From positions 331,811 through 395,810 of the forward strand of contig NZ_LN679998.1 in assembly GCF_000953675.1 (NCBI RefSeq): a stretch of 64,000 bases of DNA, read 5' to 3'. Shown piece after piece: positions 45,622-54,993 of the stretch. The notes beneath the pieces are model-generated. The model made no database searches, was not told the origin of the DNA, and worked only from the letters and a program-made list of their open reading frames with translations. Each line of letters opens with the position of its first letter. The first letter of the stretch is position 1. A program made the position numbers and the translations under genes. The DNA is from Paraclostridium sordellii. Lineage in GTDB: Bacteria > Bacillota > Clostridia > Peptostreptococcales > Peptostreptococcaceae.

Positions 45622-47052
45622 ATGAGAGAGGGACAGACAGCTAAAAGGAATTCCCTTAGTTTATTTGCATTCTTTGCGATGACCGCATCAATGGTTATGA
45701 CGGTTTATGAATATCCTACATTTGCAACATCAGGATTTAGTTTGGTATTCTTCCTTTTACTTGGAGGTATATTATGGTTCTTACCAGTTGCTCTATGTGC
45801 GGCAGAAATGGCTACAGTTGAAGGCTGGCAAGAAGGTGGAATTTTTGCATGGGTTGGGAATACATTAGGAGAGAAGTTTGGATTTGCGGCAATATTTTTT
45901 CAATGGTTTCAAATAACAGTTGGATTTGTAACAATGATTTATTTTATATTAGGTTGTGTTTCATATATATTTAATTGGGATGCGTTAAATACAGTTCCAT
46001 TTGTGAAATTTATAGGAGTATTAATAATATTCTGGGTATTAACATTTTCACAGTTAGGAGGAACAAAAAACACAGCAAAAATAGCAAAAGCTGGATTTAT
46101 ATTTGGTATAGTAATACCTGCAATAGTTTTATTTGGAGTATCAATAGCTTATATAGTTCAAGGTAATCCACTAGATGTAAAAATAGGATTAAAATACTTT
46201 GTACCTGATTTTACAAAAGTAAATACATTAGTTGTATTTGTTTCATTTATACTTGCATATATGGGGGTTGAAGCATCAGCTTCTCATGTAAATGAATTAG
46301 ATAATGCTAAAAAGAACTATCCATTAGCTATGATTATGTTAGTTATATTAGCAATAATTTTAAACACTGTAGGTGGATTAACAGTTGCATCTGTAATACC
46401 ACAAAGTGAATTGAGTTTAAGCTCAGGCGTTGTTGAGACATTTAAGGTTTTAATATTACACTTTATGCCTCATGGAACATGGCTTGTTAAACTTATGGCG
46501 ATATTATTAGCATTAGGTGTAATGGGTGAAGTTAGTGCATGGGTTGTAGGACCTTCAAGAGGTATGTATACAGCGGCACAAAAAGGAATTTTACCTAAAT
46601 CTTTAACAAAAACTAATAAACATGATGTTCCTGTAAATTTAGTTTTTATACAAGGTGTAGTAGTTACAATATGGGCAGCGGTACTTACTTTTGGTGGAGG
46701 AGGAAACAATGTATCATTCCTTACAGCTATATCATTAACAGTTGTTATATATTTAGTTGGATATTTACTATTCTTTATAGGTTATTTTATGCTTGTACTA
46801 AAAAAATCAGATTTAAAACGTTCTTACCAAGTACCTGGAGGAAAAGTATTCAAATTAATAGTAGCAGCATGTGGATTAGTAACTTCAGTATTTGCACTAG
46901 TTATATCATTTTTCCCACCAAGTCAATTAAGTGGAAAAAGTGTTCATGAATATTTAACTATATTAAGTATAAGTTTTATAATTACAGTTTTAATACCATT
47001 TGTAATATATTCAATAACATCCAAGAAAGTGAACAAAGTTAACAACAAATAA
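45622..47052 (+). CDS. gadC: Glutamate:GABA antiporter, second copy
   Basis: A 476-residue GadC closely similar to the first copy throughout (same FFAMTASMVMTVYEYPTFAT and GGGGNNVSFLTAISLTVV segments), diverging mostly in loops. Less alike than the two gadB copies, so duplication of the antiporter is older or not homogenised. ATG at 45622 follows AGGAG; a third gadB begins 67 nt after its stop, making a gadC-gadB pair like the first one. Confidence 0.92.
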   Translation: MREGQTAKRNSLSLFAFFAMTASMVMTVYEYPTFATSGFSLVFFLLLGGILWFLPVALCAAEMATVEGWQEGGIFAWVGNTLGEKFGFAAIFFQWFQITVGFVTMIYFILGCVSYIFNWDALNTVPFVKFIGVLIIFWVLTFSQLGGTKNTAKIAKAGFIFGIVIPAIVLFGVSIAYIVQGNPLDVKIGLKYFVPDFTKVNTLVVFVSFILAYMGVEASASHVNELDNAKKNYPLAMIMLVILAIILNTVGGLTVASVIPQSELSLSSGVVETFKVLILHFMPHGTWLVKLMAILLALGVMGEVSAWVVGPSRGMYTAAQKGILPKSLTKTNKHDVPVNLVFIQGVVVTIWAAVLTFGGGGNNVSFLTAISLTVVIYLVGYLLFFIGYFMLVLKKSDLKRSYQVPGGKVFKLIVAACGLVTSVFALVISFFPPSQLSGKSVHEYLTILSISFIITVLIPFVIYSITSKKVNKVNNK

Positions 47053-47119
47053 TCACAGTTAACTATTATAAAAAATTAATATAATAGAAAAACAGCATAT
47101 ATTTTAGGAGGGTTTTACA

Positions 47120-48511
47120 ATGTTATTTAAGAAACAAGATGATTATAGTACACCAGTGTTTGGGACAATAGAGTCTGGCTCTAATATTCCAAAAGATGTA
47201 ATAGGGAAAGATTCTATTGCTCCAAACATAGCTTATAGATTAATTAAGGATGAGTTAATGAATGAAGGTAATGCAAGACTAAATTTAGCAACATTCTGCC
47301 AAACTTATATGGAAGAAGAAGCAACTAAGCTTATGTCAGAAACATTAGAAAAAAATGCAATAGATAAATCAGAATATCCACAAACAACAGAAATGGAAAA
47401 TAGATGTGTGGATATGATAGCAAACTTATGGAATGCACCAAAAGATATGAATTATATAGGAACATCAACAGTTGGATCATCAGAAGCATGTATGCTTGGT
47501 GGTATGGCAATGAAGTTTAGATGGAGAAATAGAGCTGAAAAATTAGGTATAGATGTAACTAAGAAAAAGCCGAATTTAGTAGTATCATCAGGGTACCAAG
47601 TTTGTTGGGAAAAATTCTGTGTATACTGGGATATAGAAATGCGTACAGTACCAATGGATGAAGAACATATGAGTTTAAATATAGATAAAGTATTAGACTA
47701 TGTAGATGATTATACTATAGGTATAGCAGCATTATTAGGGATAACTTACACAGGAAAATTTGATGATATAAAAGCATTAGATGAAGTTGTTGAAGAATAT
47801 AATAAAACAGCTAAAATAAGTTTACCAATACATGTTGATGCTGCATCAGGAGGATTATTTACTCCATTTATAGACCCAGAACTTGAATGGGATTTTAGAT
47901 TGAAAAATGTAGTATCAATAAGTACATCAGGTCATAAATATGGATTAGTTTACCCAGGTATAGGATGGGTAGTGTGGAAAGATGAAGAGTATTTACCAAA
48001 AGAATTAATATTTGAAGTAAGTTATTTAGGAGGATCAATGCCAACAATGGCAATAAACTTCTCAAGATCAGCAAGTCAAGTTATAGGACAATATTACAAT
48101 TTCTTACGTCTTGGATTTGAAGGATATAGACAAATACATCAACGTACAAAAGAAGTTGCAATGTATTTATCTAGTGAGATAGAAAATACTGGGTTATTTA
48201 AAATATATAATGATGGAGAAAACTTACCAATAGTATGTTATAGATTAAGAAATGAAGATGCTGTAGAGTGGACATTATATGATTTAGCAGATAGATTAGC
48301 AATGAAAGGATGGCAAATACCTGCATATCCATTACCAGTTAATTTAGAAAATGTTATAATACAACGTATAGTATGTAGAGCTGACTTAAGCTATGATATG
48401 GCGGAATTATTTATAAGAGATTTAAAAACAGCTATAAATGATTTAAACAATGCAAATATATTAGTACATGGAAAGAAAGCTGAAAATAAAAAATATGGAT
48501 TTACTCATTAA
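47120..48511 (+). CDS. gadB: Glutamate decarboxylase, third copy
   Basis: A 463-residue GadB, more divergent than the first two: it lacks four residues near the N-terminus, has HVDAASGG (as in E. coli) instead of HVDGASGG, and differs at scattered sites. All catalytic features including SGHKYGL and the C-terminal YGFTH are intact. Paired with the second gadC. AGGAGGG precedes the ATG. Confidence 0.94.
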   Translation: MLFKKQDDYSTPVFGTIESGSNIPKDVIGKDSIAPNIAYRLIKDELMNEGNARLNLATFCQTYMEEEATKLMSETLEKNAIDKSEYPQTTEMENRCVDMIANLWNAPKDMNYIGTSTVGSSEACMLGGMAMKFRWRNRAEKLGIDVTKKKPNLVVSSGYQVCWEKFCVYWDIEMRTVPMDEEHMSLNIDKVLDYVDDYTIGIAALLGITYTGKFDDIKALDEVVEEYNKTAKISLPIHVDAASGGLFTPFIDPELEWDFRLKNVVSISTSGHKYGLVYPGIGWVVWKDEEYLPKELIFEVSYLGGSMPTMAINFSRSASQVIGQYYNFLRLGFEGYRQIHQRTKEVAMYLSSEIENTGLFKIYNDGENLPIVCYRLRNEDAVEWTLYDLADRLAMKGWQIPAYPLPVNLENVIIQRIVCRADLSYDMAELFIRDLKTAINDLNNANILVHGKKAENKKYGFTH

Positions 48512-48515
48512 TAAA

Positions 48516-48547
48516 TAAAGCTAACTCAATTTGAGTTAGCTTTTTAT
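48516..48547 (+). terminator. Intrinsic terminator after third gadB
   Basis: AAAGCTAACTCAA pairs with TTGAGTTAGCTTT, then TT. Confidence 0.88.
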
Positions 48548-48555
48548 ATTAAATA

Positions 48556-48596
48556 AAATAAAAAATAGATGTATCTAATTAAATACATCTATTTTA
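48556..48596 (-). terminator. Terminator of the C39-like peptidase gene
   Basis: Read on the minus strand: AAAATAGATGTAT stem and complement followed by TTTTTTATTTT. Confidence 0.85.
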
Positions 48597-48597
48597 G

Positions 48598-49491
48598 TTA
48601 TAAACTAAATGCCCATAAGTTTTTAGCTTCTTTAAGAAACACATCTACATCCCAAGTTTCACTACTTCTTTGTTTACTATCAGAATCATTAACAATAATT
48701 TTTCCGTCACTGTCAACACCTGTTAAAACTATATAATGACCTTCTGTAGTAAAGTGGCCAGGACCCATAGTTGCAATAATTGGATGTCCTTTTTCTAATG
48801 TATTTATAATACTTTCAGAACTTAGTGGAATTACTTTACTTTTTAAACCAAGCTTTCTTGCTCCATCTGTCATAAGTGACCAAGCAGTTCCAACCCCAGG
48901 AACTAAGTAACCATTTTGTTGACTAAAATTTTCTACATATCTAGGACTCATATTTGTATTACCTGTAAGTCCTACAGTTACCATTGATAAAGCTGTTGGG
49001 CCACAACCATTAATAGCAAAGAAGTCAGGTCCATATTTATCATATCCCCATCTTTCGTCCCATTGCATAAATAAAGGGATTTCCCCTTTGGTATATTCTC
49101 CTTCTACAGTTATGTTCTCATAAGTTGAGTTGCCTCCTTTATGTTCAGGATAATCAGCTACAAAGTTTATAGTTTCAGGTTTCTTAGAAGCCATTACTAA
49201 CAACTCTTGAGGATAATCATTTACATTATTTAATATATTATAAATTCTAGGGTACATAGGAGCCATTTTTACTAGTTTAGCTATGGCTGGATTATCAGTA
49301 TTTATAATATCTTGAGGTAGACTAGCAAGATTTTGAGATATTTCACTATCATTAGATGTAACTGCACTTGAAATCTCTTTATATCCTATGAATAGTCCTA
49401 TAGCAACAACAGCAGGAATCACTATGTACGTTACCTTATTTTTATTTCGCGTTTTGCTCTTAGCACTGTGTTTGCCTTTTGAATAAGCCAC
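48598..49491 (-). CDS. Membrane-anchored C39-like cysteine peptidase
   Basis: A 297-residue protein: basic N-terminus, one transmembrane helix (about 21-37), a linker, and a C39_2-type papain-like domain. The catalytic Cys163 lies in INGCGPTALSM, His252 in EGHYIVLTG and Asp269 in IVNDSD, a complete triad. The domain faces outside the cell. C39_2 proteins are usually secreted or envelope peptidases of unknown substrate, not ABC-linked. The gene stands alone. AAAGGAGA precedes the ATG on the minus strand. Confidence 0.85.
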   Translation of the reverse strand: MAYSKGKHSAKSKTRNKNKVTYIVIPAVVAIGLFIGYKEISSAVTSNDSEISQNLASLPQDIINTDNPAIAKLVKMAPMYPRIYNILNNVNDYPQELLVMASKKPETINFVADYPEHKGGNSTYENITVEGEYTKGEIPLFMQWDERWGYDKYGPDFFAINGCGPTALSMVTVGLTGNTNMSPRYVENFSQQNGYLVPGVGTAWSLMTDGARKLGLKSKVIPLSSESIINTLEKGHPIIATMGPGHFTTEGHYIVLTGVDSDGKIIVNDSDSKQRSSETWDVDVFLKEAKNLWAFSL

Positions 49492-49625
49492 TCTCGTTGT
49501 CTCCTTTAATAAAAATTTAATTCAATATATTAATTATACAACTTTACAACACTAAGGATATAACAAAATTGTAACAAAATCATAATTGATGCATATTTGA
49601 TTAGAGATGAAAAATTTTAGATAGG

Positions 49626-49675
49626 TAGTTACGATAAAGTAACTAATTTAATATATCGATAAAATTTGATATATT
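49626..49675 (+). promoter_or_regulatory. Palindromic operator plus promoter of the DUF2156 gene
   Basis: TAGTTAC-GATAAA-GTAACTA at 49626-49645, then 24 bp to TATATT at 49670-49675. The -35 position holds only TTTAAT (weak). The same palindrome at the same distance precedes trxA. Confidence 0.65.
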
Positions 49676-49731
49676 ATTAAATATAAAAATATCGGATAGT
49701 TATGAAATTGATTTATTTGGAGGTAAGTATT

Positions 49732-50622
49732 TTGTTTAAAGAAATAGATATAGATTCAAAACAGGTTTTAGATAAATACTTTGAACTAGTAGATTATGAG
49801 GCCTGTGAATATTGTTTTACTACACTATATATGTGGAAAGAATTGTATAATACGAAATATTATGTAGAAAAAGATTTTGCTATAGTAGCAGGAGAATATG
49901 AAAATAAAGGATTTTTAATATTACCATTAGCACGTAAAGAAAATATGTATAAAGCATTTGATTTTATAATAAGATATTTTCAAAAAAATGATAGAAAAAT
50001 ACTTTTAAAAGCTATAAGTAAAGAAGTTGTAAACTACTTAAGAAAAGAGTATAAAGATAGATTTATATATATAGAAGAAAGAAATAACTTTGACTATATA
50101 TATGAAGGGGAAAGTTTAAGAACACTTGCTGGTAGAAAAAATCAAAAAAAGAGAAACCATTTAAATAGTTTTATAAAAGAATATGGAGACAGGGTAGAAT
50201 ATAGAAAGTTAAATGAAAAAGATTTTAAAGATTGTAAAAATGTTATGAGTAGATGGTTAGAAGATAAAGGTGAAGATTCAGAATTTGATAGTGAAGTAAA
50301 GGCTATAAAAAGAATATTTGATAACTATGATAAGCTAAAAGATAAAATAAAAATAGCTGGAATATATATTGATTCTAAATTAGAAGCTTTTTCAATAGGA
50401 GAGATGTTAAACAAAGATATGGCTGTTATACATATAGAAAAAGCTAATTCTGATATAAGAGGGTTATATCCATATATAAATAAGGAATTTTTAGTAAATG
50501 AATTTAGTGATGTTAAGTTCGTTAATAGAGAAGAAGATTTAGGAATTGAAGGACTTAGAAAAGCAAAACTATCGTATCATCCTATAAAATTTGCTGAAAA
50601 ATACACTGTAATAGAGCGTTAA
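49732..50622 (+). CDS. DUF2156 phosphatidylglycerol lysyltransferase-like protein
   Basis: About 296 residues of GNAT-like tandem fold, the DUF2156/FemX-MprF-C-like group. The region RTLAGRKNQKKRNHLNSF (about 125-142) and NREEDLGIEGLRKAKLSYHP at the end (split by position) are typical. These proteins transfer aminoacyl or acyl groups from tRNA or CoA to lipids or peptides; no membrane domain is present here, unlike MprF. I prefer the TTG at 49732 behind GGAGG to the ATG at 49702, which lies just after the transcription start and lacks a ribosome site. Confidence 0.75.
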   Translation: MFKEIDIDSKQVLDKYFELVDYEACEYCFTTLYMWKELYNTKYYVEKDFAIVAGEYENKGFLILPLARKENMYKAFDFIIRYFQKNDRKILLKAISKEVVNYLRKEYKDRFIYIEERNNFDYIYEGESLRTLAGRKNQKKRNHLNSFIKEYGDRVEYRKLNEKDFKDCKNVMSRWLEDKGEDSEFDSEVKAIKRIFDNYDKLKDKIKIAGIYIDSKLEAFSIGEMLNKDMAVIHIEKANSDIRGLYPYINKEFLVNEFSDVKFVNREEDLGIEGLRKAKLSYHPIKFAEKYTVIER

Positions 50623-50649
50623 CAATTTAAATGTAAAATTATTGAAAAG

Positions 50650-50684
50650 TAGGCATTACCATGGTAAATGGTAATGCCTTTTGT
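50650..50684 (+). terminator. Intrinsic terminator after DUF2156 gene
   Basis: GGCATTACC pairs with GGTAATGCC, tail TTTTGTT. Confidence 0.82.
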
Positions 50685-50835
50685 TATTATATAAAGTGTC
50701 GAATATAAAAAAATTATGTCGAATAGTTGTTACGAAATTGTAAAAAAAATTTACAGAAAAAAGTAAGAAACTAGGAGTATAATATATAATTGGTCAAGAA
50801 AAAAATAAAGAGTAGATGAGGAAGAAGTGACAGTG

Positions 50836-51615
50836 ATGAGAAAGATTTTATACATTCGTGTTGTAAAAGTTGCTCTAATAGGAACGGCGATAATATTAGG
50901 ATTTAATTTGGCTATAAATATATATAAAGAACACTTTGCACAATCATATATAAGTGACAAAGATGGTATGAAAAAAATAAAAGAACTTGAGTCAGTAAAT
51001 ATTTCTTCTATAAGAGATAAGATGGATGAAGAAAGTAATAATAATGAAGTTGAAAATAAAAAAGATGACACTAAAAAAGAAGAGGTTAAAGATTTTAATA
51101 AGGTATTTGAAGATTCAGTTATAATGGGAGACTCTAGAGGAGAAGGACTTACAGAATATGAAATTTTAAGCCCATCATCAGTAGTAGCGTATAAAGGCAG
51201 AACTACTATCAAGGCAAAAGATGATATATCTAGTGTTGTAGATTTAGCCCCTAGTAAAATTTTTATGACTTATGGAATGAATGACTTAGAACTATTTAGT
51301 GACTCAAAAGAATTTATAAAAAATTATGAATCACTTATAAAAGATGTAAAAGCTAAATTACCAAATTCAAAAATATATGTAACTTCAATAATTCCTACTA
51401 ATAAAAGTGCTATAAATAAACAGCCTAAATTTAAAAATGTATATAGTTTTAATGATGGAATAAAAGGTATGTGCAAAAACTTAAATGTTGAGTTTATAGA
51501 TGTTGGAGATAGTATGAATTCAGATAAGAATTTGTACGAGCCTGATGGTATACATTTTAAGCCTGCATTTTATAAAGGATATTTAAATATTTTACAAGAA
51601 AAAGCTAATTTATAG
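50836..51615 (+). CDS. Membrane-anchored SGNH/GDSL-type esterase or acetyltransferase
   Basis: About 259 residues with an N-terminal transmembrane helix (about 10-30), an acidic-lysine-rich linker, and an SGNH hydrolase domain. Block I is VIMGDSRGEG (nucleophile Ser), block III is TYGMNDLE (Gly-x-Asn), and block V is EPDGIHFKP (Asp-x-x-His). With the lipoprotein, MBOAT and DHHW genes following, it is likely the extracellular enzyme that transfers or removes acetyl groups on a cell-surface polymer. ATG at 50836, about 10 nt after GAGGAAG, is used. Confidence 0.82.
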   Translation: MRKILYIRVVKVALIGTAIILGFNLAINIYKEHFAQSYISDKDGMKKIKELESVNISSIRDKMDEESNNNEVENKKDDTKKEEVKDFNKVFEDSVIMGDSRGEGLTEYEILSPSSVVAYKGRTTIKAKDDISSVVDLAPSKIFMTYGMNDLELFSDSKEFIKNYESLIKDVKAKLPNSKIYVTSIIPTNKSAINKQPKFKNVYSFNDGIKGMCKNLNVEFIDVGDSMNSDKNLYEPDGIHFKPAFYKGYLNILQEKANL

Positions 51616-51631
51616 GACAGGGGGAATTTAA

Positions 51632-52102
51632 TTGAGAACAATAAAAAAATACATAGTAGTTTTAAGCTTTGCATTAACTGCATTTATATTGAGTGGATGT
51701 GGTATTAATAATGACAAAAGCTTAAATTCGATTGTAACTGAAATAAATAGTAAGGTACCTTTAAATAATATGCAAAAAGGTGATAGCAAAGCTCTTAAAA
51801 GATTTTTTGGATTAAACTCAAATGAATTTAAAGACTTTGTACTATATACTCCAAAATCGACTATGGATGTTGAAGAAATGCTTATAGTAAAGCTAAAAGA
51901 TAAATCACAAGCACAAGGTGTAGAAGATGCAATTGATAGCAGAGTAAATAAGCAAATAGAAAGTTTTAGTGGCTATGGTCCAAAACAAGTTGCACTACTT
52001 CAGGATTATGAAGTAAAGAGCAAAGGAGATTATGTTTTCTATTCAGTATCAAATAATTTAGAAAAAATTACTGATGCATTTAAAGAAAGCATCAAAAACT
52101 AA
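51632..52102 (+). CDS. DUF4358 lipoprotein
   Basis: A 156-residue lipoprotein: a signal sequence ends in the lipobox LSGCG (about residues 20-24), with Cys as the lipid site. The rest matches DUF4358 proteins, which often accompany MBOAT acyltransferases (pattern DFVLYTPKSTMDVEEMLIVKLKDKSQ, split by position). Its role may be to assemble or assist the acylation complex outside the membrane. TTG start behind AGGGGG. Confidence 0.78.
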   Translation: MRTIKKYIVVLSFALTAFILSGCGINNDKSLNSIVTEINSKVPLNNMQKGDSKALKRFFGLNSNEFKDFVLYTPKSTMDVEEMLIVKLKDKSQAQGVEDAIDSRVNKQIESFSGYGPKQVALLQDYEVKSKGDYVFYSVSNNLEKITDAFKESIKN

Positions 52103-52119
52103 AAGGGAGAAGCAAAACG

Positions 52120-53526
52120 ATGGTTTTTAGTAGCATAATATTTTTATTTACCTTTTTACCTATAACTTTGATTTTATATTATTTATCGCCTAAGAAAGCA
52201 AAAAACGCTATATTACTTTTAATTAGTTTAGTATTTTATGCATGGGGTGAGCCTATATATGTATTTCTTATGATGTTTACAACAGTATTTGATTTCTTTA
52301 TAGGCATATTAATTAATAAATACAGAAGAAATAAAATTAAAGCTAAACGTATTTTTATAATCGCTGTAATTGTAAATTTAGGAATTTTAGGATTCTTTAA
52401 ATATTACGGATTTTTAATTGAAAACTTAAATTCTTTATTTTCAATTAATATAGGATATGAACAGTTACCACTTCCTATAGGAATTTCTTTTTATACATTC
52501 CAAACTCTATCTTATGTAATTGATGTATATTTAGAAAAAGTTCCTGTTCAAAAAAATTTAATATCATTTGGACTATATGTTACAATGTTTCCTCAATTAG
52601 TTGCAGGGCCTATAGTAAGATACATAGATATAGATTATCAATTAAAACATAGAACTCATGGTGTAAATAAATTTGGAGAAGGAGTAGAGCGTTTTATACA
52701 AGGGCTTTCTAAGAAAGTTCTTCTTGCAAATAATATAGGGATGATATTTACAAGTATCCAACAGTATGATGTAAATCAAATATCTGTCTTAACCGCATGG
52801 TTGGCTATAGCTGCATATACATTACAATTATATTTTGATTTTAGTGGATATTCAGATATGGCAATAGGGCTTGGAAAGATGTTTGGATTCGATTTTATAG
52901 AAAACTTTAACTATCCATATGTTGCAAAGAGTGTGACGGAATTTTGGAGAAGATGGCATATATCTTTAAGTAGTTGGTTTAGAGAATATGTGTACATACC
53001 TCTTGGAGGAAATAGATGTTCAACTATGGCACAGCTTAGAAACCTATTTGTGGTATGGGCTTTAACTGGGCTTTGGCATGGAGCTGACTGGAACTTTATA
53101 TTATGGGGACTATACTATGGTTTAATTTTAGTAATAGAAAAGTTTTTATTAAAAAATATTTTAGAAGCAATGCCAAATTTAATAAAACATATATACACAA
53201 TGGTTTTAGTTATGGTTGGATGGACATTCTTTGGAATAGATAGTATACAAAAATCTTTAGAGTATTTAAAGGTGATGTTTTTATTAAATGGAAATCCAAT
53301 TATAGATTCAACATTTTTATATTACTTATTTACTAATTTAATTCTTTTAATAATATTAATTTTATGTTCTACACCAATAGTTAATAAAGTATTTAAAAAG
53401 ATTATTCAAAACGGAAAGATGAAAGGTGTCGTATTTGCTACTTCAGTTCAATTTATTTTACTATTTGTTAGTATTGCATATTTAGTAAATGAAACATACA
53501 ATCCTTTCTTATACTTTAGATTTTAA
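52120..53526 (+). CDS. MBOAT-family membrane-bound O-acyltransferase
   Basis: A 468-residue multi-helix membrane protein of the AlgI/DltB MBOAT group. The invariant His is in LTGLWHGADWNFILWG (about 305-320), preceded by SVTEFWRRWHISLSSWF (split about 260-276). MBOAT proteins carry acyl groups from the cytoplasm across the membrane, here probably to the SGNH/DHHW partners. Three features (position between SGNH and DHHW genes, family, AlgI/PatA-like length) support a polymer O-acetylation system. GGGAGAAG precedes the ATG. Confidence 0.88.
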   Translation: MVFSSIIFLFTFLPITLILYYLSPKKAKNAILLLISLVFYAWGEPIYVFLMMFTTVFDFFIGILINKYRRNKIKAKRIFIIAVIVNLGILGFFKYYGFLIENLNSLFSINIGYEQLPLPIGISFYTFQTLSYVIDVYLEKVPVQKNLISFGLYVTMFPQLVAGPIVRYIDIDYQLKHRTHGVNKFGEGVERFIQGLSKKVLLANNIGMIFTSIQQYDVNQISVLTAWLAIAAYTLQLYFDFSGYSDMAIGLGKMFGFDFIENFNYPYVAKSVTEFWRRWHISLSSWFREYVYIPLGGNRCSTMAQLRNLFVVWALTGLWHGADWNFILWGLYYGLILVIEKFLLKNILEAMPNLIKHIYTMVLVMVGWTFFGIDSIQKSLEYLKVMFLLNGNPIIDSTFLYYLFTNLILLIILILCSTPIVNKVFKKIIQNGKMKGVVFATSVQFILLFVSIAYLVNETYNPFLYFRF

Positions 53527-53540
53527 GAGAGGTGAGAATA

Positions 53541-54728
53541 TTGAAATATAGAAATAAAAAGTTAAGAAGAAATTTACAAAAAAATTCACGTAAATATAAA
53601 AATGTTTATATTAAATTAATGACTATAATGTTTTTATTAACAATATTTGTATTTGTAGGTTTGAATCTTATTATTAAAGATAAGGAGTTTTCAGAAAATG
53701 AAAACAGAATATTACAGCAAAAACCTAAATTTACCTTTGATAGATTATTTGAAGGTAGATATACAAAAAAATATGAAAAATATACAGTTGATCAGATAGT
53801 AGGAAGAGACGAATTTATAAAGGTTAAGACAAAGGTAGATTCATTATTAGGTAAAAATAGTGAAAACGGTGTATATAAGGGTAAAGATGGATATCTAATA
53901 GAAAACTTTAATAAACCTAATAAAGAGTATTTAAAAGCAAATATAGAGGCTATAAATAAATTTGCTAATAAACATAAAGATATAAATCAATACATGTTAA
54001 TTGCACCAAACTCAGTTAATATTTTATCTGATAAACTACCTAATTTTGCACCAGTTTATGACCAAGATAAATATCTAAAAGAATTAGATAAGTCTGTAGA
54101 TAATAAAGTAAAGTTTATAAATGTATCAGATTCACTTAAAGATCATAAAAAAGAATATATTTATTATAAAACAGATCATCATTGGACTACATTAGGTGCA
54201 TATTATGCATTCTTAGATTTTGCTAATCAAGCTGGGCTTGATGTGAATCCTAATGGATATGAAAAATATAGAGTATCAAATGACTTTTATGGAACTTTAT
54301 ATTCAAAGAGCGGATATAAAGTAGATCCAGATAAAGTTGATATATTCACTCCTAAAGATAAAAATGATCAAGTTATAGTTGAATATAAAGAAGAAAAGAA
54401 GAAGTCTCCTACTATATATAATAGTGAGGCTTTAAAGAAAAAAGACAAGTACGAGGTATTTTTAGGAGGAAATCATCCTTTAGTAGATATAAAAACAACT
54501 AGTGAAAGTGATAAAGTTTTGTTACTAGTAAAAGATTCTTATGCTAATAGTTTTGTACAATTTCTAACTCATTATTATAAAGAAATAATAATGGTAGACC
54601 CAAGATATTATTATGAAGATATTGAAAATCTAATAAAAGATAAGAATATAACTGATATGCTTTATTTATATAATTCTAATACATTTTTTAATGATTCATC
54701 ACTAGCTCCTGTATTAAATAATATATAA
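53541..54728 (+). CDS. DHHW/AlgX-like SGNH acetyltransferase
   Basis: About 395 residues with an N-terminal transmembrane helix (about 30-47). The DHHW motif is TDHHWTTLGAYYAFLDF (about 211-227), where the His-Asp work with a Ser in KDSYANSF (about 335), the AlgJ/AlgX catalytic layout. It would acetylate an extracellular polysaccharide using acetyl groups passed by the MBOAT protein. GAGGTG precedes the TTG at 53541; the earlier GTG overlaps that site. Last gene of the operon. Confidence 0.85.
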   Translation: MKYRNKKLRRNLQKNSRKYKNVYIKLMTIMFLLTIFVFVGLNLIIKDKEFSENENRILQQKPKFTFDRLFEGRYTKKYEKYTVDQIVGRDEFIKVKTKVDSLLGKNSENGVYKGKDGYLIENFNKPNKEYLKANIEAINKFANKHKDINQYMLIAPNSVNILSDKLPNFAPVYDQDKYLKELDKSVDNKVKFINVSDSLKDHKKEYIYYKTDHHWTTLGAYYAFLDFANQAGLDVNPNGYEKYRVSNDFYGTLYSKSGYKVDPDKVDIFTPKDKNDQVIVEYKEEKKKSPTIYNSEALKKKDKYEVFLGGNHPLVDIKTTSESDKVLLLVKDSYANSFVQFLTHYYKEIIMVDPRYYYEDIENLIKDKNITDMLYLYNSNTFFNDSSLAPVLNNI

Positions 54729-54753
54729 AAAAATATTATAAAATTTTTTTAAA

Positions 54754-54798
54754 AAAGAAACTGCATTCAGAACTTAGATATAGTGCGGTTTCTTTTCT
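54754..54798 (+). terminator. Intrinsic terminator after the acylation operon
   Basis: 14-bp stem with AAAGAAACTGC on the 5' side pairing with GTGCGGTTTCTTT (some G-U pairs), tail TCTATTT. Confidence 0.8.
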
Positions 54799-54846
54799 AT
54801 TTGTGTTTTAAAATGTATTTTTTGTGGTATTTATCAACTTGAATAA

Positions 54847-54894
54847 ATACCATATATAGTATAGAATGGACTATGTGATTACTACATATGGTAT
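54847..54894 (+). promoter_or_regulatory. Tandem NrdR-box-like sites
   Basis: Box 1 ATACCATATATAGTAT (54847-54862) fits the NrdR consensus ACACWATATATWGTGT at 13 of 16 positions; box 2 TTACTACATATGGTAT (54879-54894) at 11 of 16. Their centres are 32 bp apart, the usual three-turn spacing for NrdR. They lie about 100 bp before nrdD, so NrdR probably represses this operon when dNTP/ATP is high. Confidence 0.55.
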
Positions 54895-54993
54895 AAAAAT
54901 TTATTAACGTATACAATATGAAATTATAAAAGTCAATACTTTTGTAGAATAAAATTTAATCAATCAAGATGTATTAGACAAAAGGAGAGTTTT

